Source: Pseudoalteromonas sp. BSi20652 (lineage in GTDB: Bacteria > Pseudomonadota > Gammaproteobacteria > Enterobacterales > Alteromonadaceae). From it: DNA of 47,137 bases. Location of the stretch: assembly GCF_000239855.1 (NCBI RefSeq), contig NZ_BADT01000234.1, forward strand, positions 1 through 47,137, written 5' to 3'. Positions 8,603-17,748 of this stretch are shown here, piece after piece. Every line of letters begins with the position of its first letter. The first letter of the stretch is position 1. Both the position numbers and the translations under genes were made by a program. The notes under the pieces were generated by a model. It had not been told where the DNA came from. It worked only from the letters and a program-made list of their open reading frames with translations, and searched no databases.

Positions 8603-9653
8603 TACTTAGCACCACCTACAATTTCAACTTGCTCTTCGCCAACTGCTGCATCTTGAATTTCACCAAGGTGCCATGCATTTTCGCCCAAGTCTTTTAGCAT
8701 TGTTAAGCTTTGCTCAAGTTTGTCTGCAGGGACTACTAAAACCATGCCTACACCACAGTTAAATGTACGGTACATTTCGTGTGTAGTAATATTGCCGTTT
8801 TCTTGTAACCAATTAAAAATTGGTGGCCACTGCCAGCTATCACCTTTAACTACAGCTTTTGCTGAAGCGGGTAATACACGTGGAATGTTTTCCCAAAAAC
8901 CGCCGCCAGTAATATGCGAAAGCGCATGTACGTCAACGTTTTTGAATAACTCGAGTAAAGGTTTTACGTAAATACGCGTAGGCTCAAGTAAAGTTTCGCC
9001 TAAAGTTTTACCTTCAAAGTCAGCGCTGGTATCAGCTTTTGACACTTCAAGTACTTTACGAATTAAAGAGAAGCCATTTGAATGAGGGCCGCTTGAAGCA
9101 AGTGCAATAAGCTGATCGCCTGCGGCTACTTTTGTGCCATCAATAATTTTTGATTTTTCTACAACGCCTGTACAAAAGCCTGCCATGTCGTAGTCTTCAC
9201 CATCATACATACCTGGCATTTCAGCTGTTTCGCCACCAATTAGGGCACAACCTGAAATTTCACAACCTTTGCCAATACCTGTCACTACGTCAGCTGCTGT
9301 GTCTACATCTAGTTTACCAGTTGCATAGTAATCTAGAAAAAACAGGGGTTCAGCACCTTGAACAATTAAGTCGTTTACACACATTGCAACTAAATCAATA
9401 CCAACCGTATCGTGTTTTTTAAGTCGATTGCTAAACGTAGTTTAGTACCAACGCCATCTGTGCCTGCAACTAATACTGGTTGCTTGTAGCCTTCAGGAAT
9501 TTCGCAAAGTGCGCCAAAACCACCAATTCCGCCCATTACTTCAGGACGACGAGTTTTTTTAACTACGCCTTTAATACGCTCAACAAGTGCATTACCAGCG
9601 TCGATATCTACGCCCGCGTCTTTATAGCTTAGAGACTGTTTTTGTTCGCTCAC
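8602..9653 (-). CDS. purM: Phosphoribosylformylglycinamidine cyclo-ligase PurM, frame broken by one base
   Basis: Converts FGAM to AIR with ATP (fifth purine step). The N-terminal half starts at 9653 ([20 protein letters not shown]) and runs to [20 protein letters not shown]. After that the frame is lost. The rest ([20 protein letters not shown] to the end) reads in the next frame from 9384. Both halves align end to end with E. coli PurM, giving about 350 residues. The break falls on a six-base T run on the plus strand (9415-9420). One more A on the coding strand would restore the expected [21 protein letters not shown] sequencing or assembly error is more likely than a real knockout, because purN and the rest look intact. 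Confidence 0.9.
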
Positions 9654-9792
9654 AGGTTTTCCTCAAAATAGTTGTTTTGGGTTACTTAGAAACGCGCGTA
9701 TTTTACAACAATTGCAAGGTCGCGGCCAGCGTAAATGTAGTTTTGAAATAATTAACAAGGACACTTGTCCGCTGTCTGTTGTTTAAATAAAC

Positions 9793-9818
9793 AAAAAAAC
9801 GCCCGTAGGCGTTTTTTA
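9793..9818 (-). terminator. Rho-independent terminator after cmoB
   Basis: AAACGCC-CGTA-GGCGTTT flanked by A and T runs on both sides. It sits between the cmoB stop and the purM start, both on the minus strand, so it should end the cmoA-cmoB transcript. Confidence 0.8.
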
Positions 9819-9843
9819 AGTATTAAAGGCATTAAATTAACCG

Positions 9844-10812
9844 CTATGCTTTTGCGGTTAATATAGCTCTAAGTGGAGCAGGGTAGCCTTCAATTGTTTT
9901 ACTTGTATCGTTTGGATCTAAAAAGTCGATTAACGATTCGTTTTCCATCCAATCGGTTTTGCGTTGTTCTTCAAGCGTGGTAATAGCGCAATCTTTTATT
10001 TGCACATCTTTAAAGCCAACGCGTTCCATCCACAGTTTTAATGCTGCAGTACTTGGTATAAACCACACGTTGCGCATTTTAGCGTAGCGATCAGTAGGGA
10101 CTAGTACTGTATTTTCATCGCCTTCAATTACTAGGGTTTCCAGTACGAGTTCGCCGCCTGGACGAAGCTGCGCTTTTAACTGCGCTAAAAAGTCGATAGG
10201 TGAGCGACGATGATAAAGTACGCCCATCGAAAAAACCGTATCAAACGCTTTAAGCTCGGGTAATGCTTCCACGCCTAGTGGCAGTAAATGCACGTTTTCG
10301 TCTGGGTTGTAGTGTTTAATTGCCTGAAACTGACATAAAAATAAATCAGACGGATCAATACCCACTACAAATTCTGCACCTTCACCGCGCATACGCCATA
10401 AATGATAACCAGAGCCACAACCAATATCTAAAACAGTGCGGCCTTTTAATGGCTCAATATGAGGCAGCAGGCGGTCCCACTTCCAATCACTGCGCCACTC
10501 TGTGTCTATTTCAATACCGTGCACACTAAATGGGCCTTTGCGCCATGGCATCATGCGTTTTAATAAATGCATGGCTTGCTTTTGCTCGCCATCACTCATC
10601 TCCCCTGGCGCGCCAATTTCTACCTTAGTAGAAATATCAACATGGCTTGTTGAAACCTCAGGCAAGTTTTTAAGTACTTTTTGCCATTTAGGTAAATCGC
10701 CATGGCTAGCCTCGTTCTGCCAATGTTTTAGTTGTGCAGGCAGTGTTTCTAGCCAGTGACTAAGTGGGCTTTGTGCAATAGATGCGTAAAATTGGTTAAA
10801 CCATTGAGACAT
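9844..10812 (-). CDS. cmoB: tRNA U34 carboxymethyltransferase CmoB
   Basis: Transfers the carboxymethyl group of carboxy-SAM to 5-hydroxyuridine at wobble position 34, giving cmo5U in tRNA. The length of 322 residues is as in E. coli. The SAM-fold motif [20 protein letters not shown] and the downstream [12 protein letters not shown] are clear, as are the family blocks [20 protein letters not shown] and [15 protein letters not shown]. It lies 12 bp after cmoA, which makes its substrate, so the two form a functional operon closed by the terminator at 9793-9818. Confidence 0.95.
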   Translation of the reverse strand: MSQWFNQFYASIAQSPLSHWLETLPAQLKHWQNEASHGDLPKWQKVLKNLPEVSTSHVDISTKVEIGAPGEMSDGEQKQAMHLLKRMMPWRKGPFSVHGIEIDTEWRSDWKWDRLLPHIEPLKGRTVLDIGCGSGYHLWRMRGEGAEFVVGIDPSDLFLCQFQAIKHYNPDENVHLLPLGVEALPELKAFDTVFSMGVLYHRRSPIDFLAQLKAQLRPGGELVLETLVIEGDENTVLVPTDRYAKMRNVWFIPSTAALKLWMERVGFKDVQIKDCAITTLEEQRKTDWMENESLIDFLDPNDTSKTIEGYPAPLRAILTAKA

Positions 10813-10824
10813 GGATGACTCTCT

Positions 10825-11550
10825 TTATTTAATTGCTACCATTGAGCAAAAATTAAAACATTGATACCACACTTGAGTTTGGCTAAAACCAATATCTTGT
10901 AAGCGAGTAAAGTGAGCGCTTAGTGTATCTGGGCGCATAACGTTTTCGATGGCGGTACGCTTTTGGCTTATTTCAAGCTCAGAGTAACCATTGTGTCGTT
11001 TAAAGTCGTGGTGCAAATCAATCAATAAATTGTCGCATTGCTCGTTTTGCGCTTTAATTTTTTCGCTTAGGAGCAATACGCCGCCAGGTTTTAAATTAGC
11101 GTATATTTTTTCAAGCACGGCTTGGCGCTGCGCGTGTGGAATAAACTGCAACGTAAAGTTCATTGCCACTACTGAGGCGTTTTGAATCTCAAGCTCGTTA
11201 ATATCGCCCAAAGTAACAGTAACAGGCACATCTGATTTAAAACCTTGTAAATGTACCTTACAACGCTCAACCATAGCTTGAGAGTTATCTACCGCTATTA
11301 TATGGCAGTTATCGGTGCGAATATTTCGTCGCATGCTGAGTGTTACTGCACCCAGTGAGCAGCCTAAATCATAAAGATTTGAGTTACTTTGCGCGTATTC
11401 ACCGGCAAGTTTGCCCATTGTACTGACAATAGTTGCGTAGCCAGGCACAGAGCGCTGGATCATATCTGGAAAAACTTCGACTACATTTTGATCAAAGCTA
11501 AAGTCTTTTACTTGTTGCTCAGAGGCATAAATACTGTCTTTTATGGTCAC
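10825..11550 (-). CDS. cmoA: Carboxy-SAM synthase CmoA
   Basis: Makes carboxy-S-adenosylmethionine from SAM and prephenate, the donor used by CmoB encoded just downstream. The 241 residues match the family. Motifs are DLGCSLGAVTLSMRRNI (SAM binding), VAMNFTLQFIPHAQRQAV and GGVLLLSEKI. The start follows ERF-type leader residues KDSIYASEQQVKDFSFDQNV, which is the usual CmoA N-terminus. Confidence 0.95.
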   Translation of the reverse strand: MTIKDSIYASEQQVKDFSFDQNVVEVFPDMIQRSVPGYATIVSTMGKLAGEYAQSNSNLYDLGCSLGAVTLSMRRNIRTDNCHIIAVDNSQAMVERCKVHLQGFKSDVPVTVTLGDINELEIQNASVVAMNFTLQFIPHAQRQAVLEKIYANLKPGGVLLLSEKIKAQNEQCDNLLIDLHHDFKRHNGYSELEISQKRTAIENVMRPDTLSAHFTRLQDIGFSQTQVWYQCFNFCSMVAIK

Positions 11551-11666
11551 GAAGGCAGTCTCTTTGAAAATAATGGTGCTATTTTAACATTTTATACTGG
11601 ATAGTCAGTGATAAATTCAGTAGCTTGACTAGAATTATGAATAATAAGTACAAAAGAGAAGATTAA

Positions 11667-12179
11667 ATGAGCAAAAGTAAGGTCATCAGTACCGACGATA
11701 TATTAGCAACCCTTTGTCATTCAGTGACAGGTGTACTCACATCAGCCAGCGGTAATGGTATTAGCTACTCAGCCATGGTGCAAAAAATAACGCGAACATG
11801 TATGCGGCCAGATATTGGCTGCTTTGTTTTATTTGACGGCGGTTTCACTGGGCTCGTAATTACCAACTTTACTTCGCAAGCAGCGATGGAAATTTATGGC
11901 GACTACATGCGCAACATGGGAATGCCAGAAGATGAAATAGCGCATAGCCATTTATCAGACGATGTATCAAACGTATTAGGCGAGTTAATGAACCAAATTG
12001 TTGGCGACTTTACGTCTAAAGTGCGCGAGCAATTACATACTTCAATTACACAAAACCAGCCAAAAATGATGGCAATAAACAAGCAAGTGCAAATATCGGT
12101 AGATACCACGATGGATCGCCCACAAGCCCGCCGCGTAACATTTACCACAAGTAAACAAAATATTTTTACTTGGAATTAG
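11667..12179 (+). CDS. DUF3334 family protein
   Basis: A 170-residue cytosolic protein that I recognise as the DUF3334 type of Alteromonadales and Vibrionales. The segment DDVSNVLGELMNQIVGDFTS resembles the helix with E-x(3)-N in CheC/CheX-like phosphatase folds, which is only a loose resemblance. There is no signal peptide or membrane segment. The start ATG follows AAAAGAGAAG. Two bases after its stop comes a 56-codon acidic gene, so the two probably act together. The function is unknown. Confidence 0.75.
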   Translation: MSKSKVISTDDILATLCHSVTGVLTSASGNGISYSAMVQKITRTCMRPDIGCFVLFDGGFTGLVITNFTSQAAMEIYGDYMRNMGMPEDEIAHSHLSDDVSNVLGELMNQIVGDFTSKVREQLHTSITQNQPKMMAINKQVQISVDTTMDRPQARRVTFTTSKQNIFTWN

Positions 12180-12181
12180 CA

Positions 12182-12352
12182 ATGGATAAAACGGAGTTTA
12201 TTAAATTACATGACTTTGATATTGCAGAAGCAATAGATCCAGACGACATAATTGCGGACGAAGCTAAAAAGAAAGCGGATAAAGAAAAAGCATCTACCGC
12301 AGTAGAGCAAGACGATAGCGATGATGATTTTATGGCAGGTTTAGGGCTTTAA
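12182..12352 (+). CDS. 56-residue acidic protein coupled to DUF3334 gene
   Basis: ATG 12182 lies two bases after the TAG of the DUF3334 gene, with no independent ribosome-binding site, so translation is probably coupled. The product is MDKTEFIKLHDFDIAEAIDP followed by a charged helix (KKKADKEKA) and an Asp-rich tail ending DDFMAGLGL. The composition (about one third Asp/Glu) and the final short hydrophobic motif suggest a small binding partner or adaptor. I know no family for it. Confidence 0.65.
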   Translation: MDKTEFIKLHDFDIAEAIDPDDIIADEAKKKADKEKASTAVEQDDSDDDFMAGLGL

Positions 12353-12447
12353 GTCTATCTACGTAGGTTGAGTGAAACAAAATCCAACGATTGCTCAGCC
12401 ATCAATCTTTAGTTGATAGCTGTTAGCAATCAGATTAGTGATTAAAA

Positions 12448-12476
12448 TAAAAGCGCGATTTATATCGCGCTTTTTC
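12448..12476. terminator. Bidirectional terminator between convergent genes
   Basis: AAAAGCGCGATTTATATCGCGCTTTTT: a GC-rich stem with A run before and T run after, usable from both strands. It separates the acidic-protein gene from the response regulator. Confidence 0.85.
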
Positions 12477-12506
12477 GTCATGTTAGTTTAATTTGAATAA
12501 GTAAAC

Positions 12507-13184
12507 CTACTCTTTAAACTTATAACCCACACTATAAACCGCTGCTATTGGGTTTAGCCCTGCTTGAATGTCGTTAATCTTTTTTCGTATATTTTTAATA
12601 TGTGTATCTATGTTGCGATCGGATATGTCGGTTGTGTCGCTGTATACGTTATTAATAATATCTTCGCGGGTAAAAACACGCCCTACGTGGCTTATAAATA
12701 ATAAAAATATTTTAAACTCGACGGCGGTAAAGCCAATACTTTTGTCGTTTAGGCGTGCTTCGTAATCGTCTTTGTGTAATTGGAAATTATTATGATTGAT
12801 GATGTTGGTTTTAGGCTGGCTGGTCCTTCTTAGTACGGCTTTTATGCGTGCTATAACTTCTTTGGGGCTGAAGGGTTTGCATATGTAGTCATCGGCGCCG
12901 ATCTCTAAACCCTGCAAGCGGTCTATTTCCTCACTTTTTGCGGTAAGCATAATAATAGGCAGACTTGAAAAGGCTCTTATTTGCTTACATAGCTCTATGC
13001 CATCAACATCTGGCAGCATTAAATCAAGAAGTATTAAATCTACTGCGTTTTGTTTTACAAAACTAACTACACCTTTGCCACTATTAAAGTGCTCAGTTTC
13101 GTAATTTTGTTGCTTAGCGTAGGCAATAAGTACCTCGGCAATGTTTTCTTCGTCTTCAACGATAAGTATTTTTTGTGATGCCAT
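12507..13184 (-). CDS. OmpR-family response regulator, BaeR-like
   Basis: A 225-residue receiver plus winged-helix regulator. Acidic pocket residues lie in LIVEDEEN, the phospho-acceptor is Asp54 in DLILLDLMLPDVDG, the switch Thr is in IIMLTAKSEEIDRLQGLEIG, and the conserved Lys is in YICKPFSPKE. The C-terminal wing ends AAVYSVGYKFKE. The receiver, especially the ITAK/EEIDRL segment, is closest to E. coli BaeR from memory. Its gene starts four bases after the sensor kinase gene. The signal is probably envelope stress or a metal, judging by neighbours, but this is inference. Confidence 0.88.
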   Translation of the reverse strand: MASQKILIVEDEENIAEVLIAYAKQQNYETEHFNSGKGVVSFVKQNAVDLILLDLMLPDVDGIELCKQIRAFSSLPIIMLTAKSEEIDRLQGLEIGADDYICKPFSPKEVIARIKAVLRRTSQPKTNIINHNNFQLHKDDYEARLNDKSIGFTAVEFKIFLLFISHVGRVFTREDIINNVYSDTTDISDRNIDTHIKNIRKKINDIQAGLNPIAAVYSVGYKFKE

Positions 13185-13188
13185 TATT

Positions 13189-14652
13189 TTAACCTAAAAG
13201 TGTCAGCGTTATTTTTACCTCTAGCCCACCGAGTGGTGAGTTGTGCAACGATATTTGACCGCCATGTGCCTCTACTATCTGTTTGCAAAGTGCAAGTCCT
13301 AAGCCCGAGCCGCCGTGCTCTCGGCTTCGAGATTTTTCAACACGATAAAAACGCTCAAACAATTTTTGTAAGTCGTTTGGTAAAACACTTGGGGCTGAGT
13401 CTTGTAAAATAAGCTCAATGTTATTAGGCGTTTTGTTGGCAAGTATTATTACTTGCCCACCTTTATGCGTGTATCTGCAGGTGTTTTCTAACAGGTTTGA
13501 AAATAATTGTATAAGGCGTTCTTTATCACCATTTATTATGCATTTACCGGCTTTGGTTAAGCTTTTGCTGTCTACATTTAATTCACGCTCTTTAAAGCGA
13601 GCGGTGTAGTTTTCAATTGATTGCTCAAAAATGTTTATTAAATCAATGCGCGCATTGTTATAGGTTAAATTAACGCTATCTGTATGTGCTAGTTGAGCTA
13701 GGTCATCAACAATGTGACTTAAATTATCTACTTGGTTTATGAGTAAACTAATGCGCTTTGTATCGGCTGTAAATACGCCATCTTGTACGGCTAGTAAATG
13801 CGAGCGTAGTACGGTAAGTGGGGTTCTTAATTCGTGGGATGTGTCTGACACCCATTGAAACCGCATTTGTTGGTTTTGCTCAAGCGTGTGGGCTAAGGCG
13901 TTAAAATTGTTGGATAGGGTACCTAGCTCATCTTTACTAGAGGAGGATATTCTGCTGGCAAAATTTCCGTTTGTTAACTCATCGGTGCCAGTTACTATTT
14001 GCTTTATTGGTTTTATTAAATGGCGAGATAACACAATAGCCATAATAAATGCGAGCGCAATAACGAGTAATGTGATCATAAAATAGTTATGAAATTGCGC
14101 TGCTAAAAAGGCTTTTGCTGGGCTACTTTGCACAAGCTTTGAAGGGACTAAACCTATCCAACCTATAACGTTATTGTTTAATAAAATAGGTTCTATATGT
14201 GGGTTGTCGTTTAAATTAGCTCTACCAACAACAACCTTTTTATTTTGATCATATAAACTTATACGCTGCCCAGTTTTAAGGGAACCTGCAGGTAAGTGTA
14301 CCCACAATAAAGAGGGCGTTGCATTGCTGTTATTTGGTTTGGGTGGGGTGCTTGTGTGTTTATTCGTTTTAGGTTCGCCTGGCTTTTTTTGCGGCTCTAC
14401 AATAGAGCGCCATAATTGCGTGTTTTGCGTAATGGGTTGCCAACTGTCTAATTCACTATAAAGCTCAATAAGTTGCTGCTTCACCATTGCTACATGCTTT
14501 GTTTCTTCTTGTTCAACAAAGTCGTTAAACCCTGACGAAAAGGTCATGTATATAAACACAAACATAAGTCCAACAAGGGCGATATTAGTGATAAAAAAAG
14601 CTAAAAAGAATTTATGTATTAATTTCACTGATTGGCAAATAGTAAAAATCAT
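13189..14652 (-). CDS. Sensor histidine kinase, BaeS-like
   Basis: 487 residues: TM1 near 13-37, a periplasmic sensor region of about 150 residues, TM2 near 190-210, a HAMP domain, then HisKA with His273 in VSDTSHELRTPLTVLRSHL, an N box (LLENTCRYTHKGG) and G boxes (SGLGLALCKQIVEAHGG). The sensor region includes an unusual Pro/Lys/Thr-rich stretch (KKPGEPKTNKHTSTPPKPNN) that looks flexible. The upstream periplasmic genes on the same strand may report on or belong to its stimulus. The start is uncertain by a few codons because no good ribosome-binding site is visible. Confidence 0.88.
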   Translation of the reverse strand: MIFTICQSVKLIHKFFLAFFITNIALVGLMFVFIYMTFSSGFNDFVEQEETKHVAMVKQQLIELYSELDSWQPITQNTQLWRSIVEPQKKPGEPKTNKHTSTPPKPNNSNATPSLLWVHLPAGSLKTGQRISLYDQNKKVVVGRANLNDNPHIEPILLNNNVIGWIGLVPSKLVQSSPAKAFLAAQFHNYFMITLLVIALAFIMAIVLSRHLIKPIKQIVTGTDELTNGNFASRISSSSKDELGTLSNNFNALAHTLEQNQQMRFQWVSDTSHELRTPLTVLRSHLLAVQDGVFTADTKRISLLINQVDNLSHIVDDLAQLAHTDSVNLTYNNARIDLINIFEQSIENYTARFKERELNVDSKSLTKAGKCIINGDKERLIQLFSNLLENTCRYTHKGGQVIILANKTPNNIELILQDSAPSVLPNDLQKLFERFYRVEKSRSREHGGSGLGLALCKQIVEAHGGQISLHNSPLGGLEVKITLTLLG

Positions 14653-14767
14653 GTGTTAACGTACCAAGCAGTATTGCATATTGATTATGTGCCTACAATT
14701 AGCGTATTTAGGGCGTTGCTTACTAAAATCCTTTTTAAGTAAGCTTTTAGGTATGTTGATATTTGGA

Positions 14768-15276
14768 CTAGAACTTTATTTTTGCGGTATCGCCAGCACC
14801 CAGTAACTTATATTGTGGTTTTACAAAGCTTGCGTGTACTGCACCTAAACTTTTAGGGAACGATATAGCAAGCTCATTTACTGTTGTAAATGTGTGCTTC
14901 GCTTGAAAAACAATTTCTAGGTCGTGCGCTTCGTTGTTGCTGCTGGTGGTAAAAGCGACGCGTTCAAACACGATAACTTGCTGATTTACACGTAAGCTCG
15001 TTTTTTGTTTAAGTGCATTTTTTACAAACTCTTCTCGTTGCTCTGCACTTAAGTTTGTAGGCATAAGCTTATCAATATCGCCCATAAGCCATGCTTGCTC
15101 GCTTTGCAGCGCTGAAATTAAATGCTCAGCATTAGTTAATACTTTAACCTCAACTTGCCCGTCTCTTAAAATCACTTGGGCTGTTGTGTTTTTTAATACA
15201 TGGGCGCTCACTTGAGCGCTCATACTTGTTAAAATACACGCTAGCATTAGCCATTTTAATTTTTTAAAAAATACAT
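14768..15276 (-). CDS. Periplasmic protein of unknown function, signal peptide out of frame by one base
   Basis: From ATG 15247 the product is 159 residues, but it would begin inside a hydrophobic segment with no basic residues and no ribosome-binding site. Upstream, ATG 15276 has AAAGG eight bases before it and encodes MYFFKKLKW if one extra T is allowed in a six-base run (15266-15271). That gives a textbook signal peptide ending near AQVSAHV. The mature part has mixed alpha/beta composition and no cysteines, with blocks such as VEVKVLTNAEHLISALQSEQ and LLGAGDTAKIKF. I know no family. It lies between the YHYH lipoprotein and the sensor kinase. Confidence 0.7.
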
Positions 15277-15313
15277 AATTACTACCTTTTATTGAAGCGG
15301 TTGACCTTTTTGT

Positions 15314-17497
15314 TTATTGAGGTTGCTCAATAGTTGCTTTACAAATAAGGGTGTTGTCGGTTTCTAAGTCTTCGCCCCATATGAATTTTGCGTTTTCATC
15401 CCAGTTAATATCGTCGTAACCGTCTTTTGGTCCTACATCGGCAAAGTTGTGCTCTACTGCATTAGCCCAATTAGTATCGTCAAAGTTACTTTGCAGCCAG
15501 TTAGTTGGTGCTTCTTTTGACATAAACGTACAAACGCCTTCGCCCGCGACAGGGTTTGATTCGCTTTCGCATAATTTGTTGAGCGGCGCTTTGTGAAGTA
15601 TTTCGCATTTAAAGCTTTTATTGCTTACCGCAACTACTTTATTTGTATCGGTGTCGGTAAGTTGCATAATAAAACCGCCATCACCCATTTGCTGATTTTT
15701 AGCACCGATGTATTCAAGTCCAGTGTCGTTTTGCTTAAAGTCTTTAATTATTAAATTAAGCTCAATAGGGTAGTTTGCAGAAAACGTAATACTTTCGGCA
15801 TTAAATGAGCGCTCTGTGGTTATAGGCACAGAATCTTCGACAAGTAACTGCTCGCCTATGTAGGCTGTAAACCAGTTATCAGCCCATGCTTCTAGCTTTA
15901 AGTTATGCTTGCCTGTAATAGCAGGATTTGTATTTTGCTTAGTGACTGTTGGAGTAAGGTGATTTGGTTGCGGGCCTCTACAAAATGTACCTGTTTGAAC
16001 CTTGCCACCATTACTGATGGTTTTTTGTTTAAAGCTATAGCAGTCTTTTCCCTGTGATGCAGGGCTGTAGGTAGTAAAGTAGTTTTCGCCTTTGTATGAA
16101 TAGCTCATTGTACGGCTGCCATTTTCAGAGATTGCGTGCGTTAAGTTTTCAACGCCTCCTTGTGGCGGGCGCAGGTCGGCTCTTATACCTTGAGTATCGC
16201 CACTCAGTGGTGCCACTCTTGGTAATTTTGCTGTATCTACTTCACCTACTAAGCACTGAATAATATACGGCGGTGTAGCTGATGTTTGGTAGCGATAGCC
16301 AAATGTGTCGTCGGCTTGCCCGTTACATACATCAAGGTCACCTTTGGCAATTGCACTGCCGTCTGGGTTTTTACTGCCATACAGCGGGTAACCATCGTAA
16401 GCCCAACCAATAATGGCATCGCTTGTTTGGTTTTTCATTGTGTCAATCATACACGTTGGCGATACATGATAATGGTAGTCATCACCCCGTCCTGCGTGTC
16501 CGCCACATATATCTAACTGTCCGAGTGCTAACGTGTCGTGTTTTTCATCGTAGCTATTTACGTCCAGTTCACCTTGCGAAGAATAGTCATATATTGGTAC
16601 GCCATTAACGGCAACACCTACGGCTGCATCAATTGTTGTTATTGTTTTTGCTTTTTTAGGATTTAGCTTTATAGGTGCGCCATAGTCTTTAGCTGGAACG
16701 GGTATTTGCTCGTTAGTACCTGTAATACCAGTCATTACGTCATGATCAGGGTAAGTAGATGAGGCAATATAGGCATATTGTTCATCGCACGTAACAGATA
16801 CGCTTTTATCAAACCCTGCATTACTCACTGATTGTGTAATAGCATCGCAACGAGGTGATTTTACGTTAGCGGTTAAATATGATTTGTCAGGCTTTGGTTG
16901 CTCGTTTGGTGTTGGTTTTGAATTCGGTTTTTGCTCGGCGCTACTGGCGCTTCGCGAGTATTTAACCGTCATACTTGCAGTATCGAGCGTAATATCTTTT
17001 ACAGCAGCGAGTAATGCTGAGCGATCTACTTTTGTATCACTATTAAATGTAACTGGTGCAGATAACGCGTACACAGTATAAGTATAGCTTTTTTCACCTG
17101 GGCCTTTAGAGCAAGGCGGCGCGTATTGGTTTAAACCGTTTACGCTATTAGAGCCTACTTCACCGAGGGTTTCGCCCGCTTTAATTTGCGTTTTATCGGC
17201 GGCAATATTGTACATGGTCCAATACCAATGCATTCCCTCTGGCGCTTTATGATCCATAATTAATGCATAATATTTGGTTGCGTTAGGTGCACCACTCCAG
17301 TTAAGTGGAGAGCTAATACTTTGTCCATCACACGTATAAGTAATAGGCAAATTACCGCCATCACTTACTTTTGAGCTCGTTAGAGTAAAATCATTGAGGT
17401 TTAATTGTTTAAGTGATTGGCTGTTTTGCTCGTTGCAGGCACTTAAGGTTACACAGCACAGTGCACTGAGTAAAATGGCATGGATATTTTTCATCAT
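15314..17497 (-). CDS. Lipoprotein with PEBP domain fused to a YHYH domain
   Basis: 727 residues with a lipoprotein signal (lipobox LSAC, Cys21). Residues of roughly 36-180 form a YbhB/YbcL-type PEBP domain: LPITYTCDGQSISSPLNW, APEGMHWYWTMYNIAAD and GPGEKSYTYTVYAL. A Pro/Lys-rich linker (EQKPNSKPTPNEQPKPDKS) follows. The middle part is a YHYH domain named for the visible DDYHYHVSPTCM, preceded by LDICGGHAGRG and followed by IIGWAYDGYPLYG, with paired cysteines. The last 250 residues are unassigned and contain a repeated-looking WAD/W-rich segment. His-rich YHYH proteins are often found near metal or oxidative-stress genes. A role upstream of the BaeSR-like pair is inferred from position only. 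The start follows GGAG seven bases upstream. Confidence 0.85.
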   Translation of the reverse strand: MMKNIHAILLSALCCVTLSACNEQNSQSLKQLNLNDFTLTSSKVSDGGNLPITYTCDGQSISSPLNWSGAPNATKYYALIMDHKAPEGMHWYWTMYNIAADKTQIKAGETLGEVGSNSVNGLNQYAPPCSKGPGEKSYTYTVYALSAPVTFNSDTKVDRSALLAAVKDITLDTASMTVKYSRSASSAEQKPNSKPTPNEQPKPDKSYLTANVKSPRCDAITQSVSNAGFDKSVSVTCDEQYAYIASSTYPDHDVMTGITGTNEQIPVPAKDYGAPIKLNPKKAKTITTIDAAVGVAVNGVPIYDYSSQGELDVNSYDEKHDTLALGQLDICGGHAGRGDDYHYHVSPTCMIDTMKNQTSDAIIGWAYDGYPLYGSKNPDGSAIAKGDLDVCNGQADDTFGYRYQTSATPPYIIQCLVGEVDTAKLPRVAPLSGDTQGIRADLRPPQGGVENLTHAISENGSRTMSYSYKGENYFTTYSPASQGKDCYSFKQKTISNGGKVQTGTFCRGPQPNHLTPTVTKQNTNPAITGKHNLKLEAWADNWFTAYIGEQLLVEDSVPITTERSFNAESITFSANYPIELNLIIKDFKQNDTGLEYIGAKNQQMGDGGFIMQLTDTDTNKVVAVSNKSFKCEILHKAPLNKLCESESNPVAGEGVCTFMSKEAPTNWLQSNFDDTNWANAVEHNFADVGPKDGYDDINWDENAKFIWGEDLETDNTLICKATIEQPQ

Positions 17498-17721
17498 TTA
17501 AAAACTCCAAAGATTAAGAGTACATAGAAAGAATTAACTATTAAGAGTGTAGTTCTCAAATGTAGGGCAATTATGTAGTTTTAAACTTTTTTGTTTTTAT
17601 TAAGGACAAGGCGTTAAGTTGTGAGCTGCTTACGTGGATAAGAGATTGGATATGATCGCTTGGGCATGGAAGGAAATATTAACTTAAGCATGGCGCTGTT
17701 TTCACTCAGCTAAATAACGCT
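17498..17721. other. Intergenic region upstream of the YHYH gene
   Basis: About 220 bp, which should contain the promoter of the minus-strand YHYH gene. I see no named site and no coding frame. Confidence 0.3.
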
Positions 17722-17748
17722 AAAATCCTTATTTTAAATAAGGATTTT
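17722..17748 (-). terminator. Terminator overlapping the YgjP-like stop codon
   Basis: AAAATCCTTA and TAAGGATTTT form a perfect ten-base stem with a seven-base loop. On the minus strand the stem includes the last codons and the stop of the gene and is followed by a short T-containing tract. The hairpin is sure; its strength as a terminator is moderate. Confidence 0.6.

Noticed and set aside
9654-9792. PurR operator before purM
   Set aside because: ACGCGCGTATTTTAC near 9692 only loosely recalls the PurR consensus and lacks the central CG-containing palindrome.
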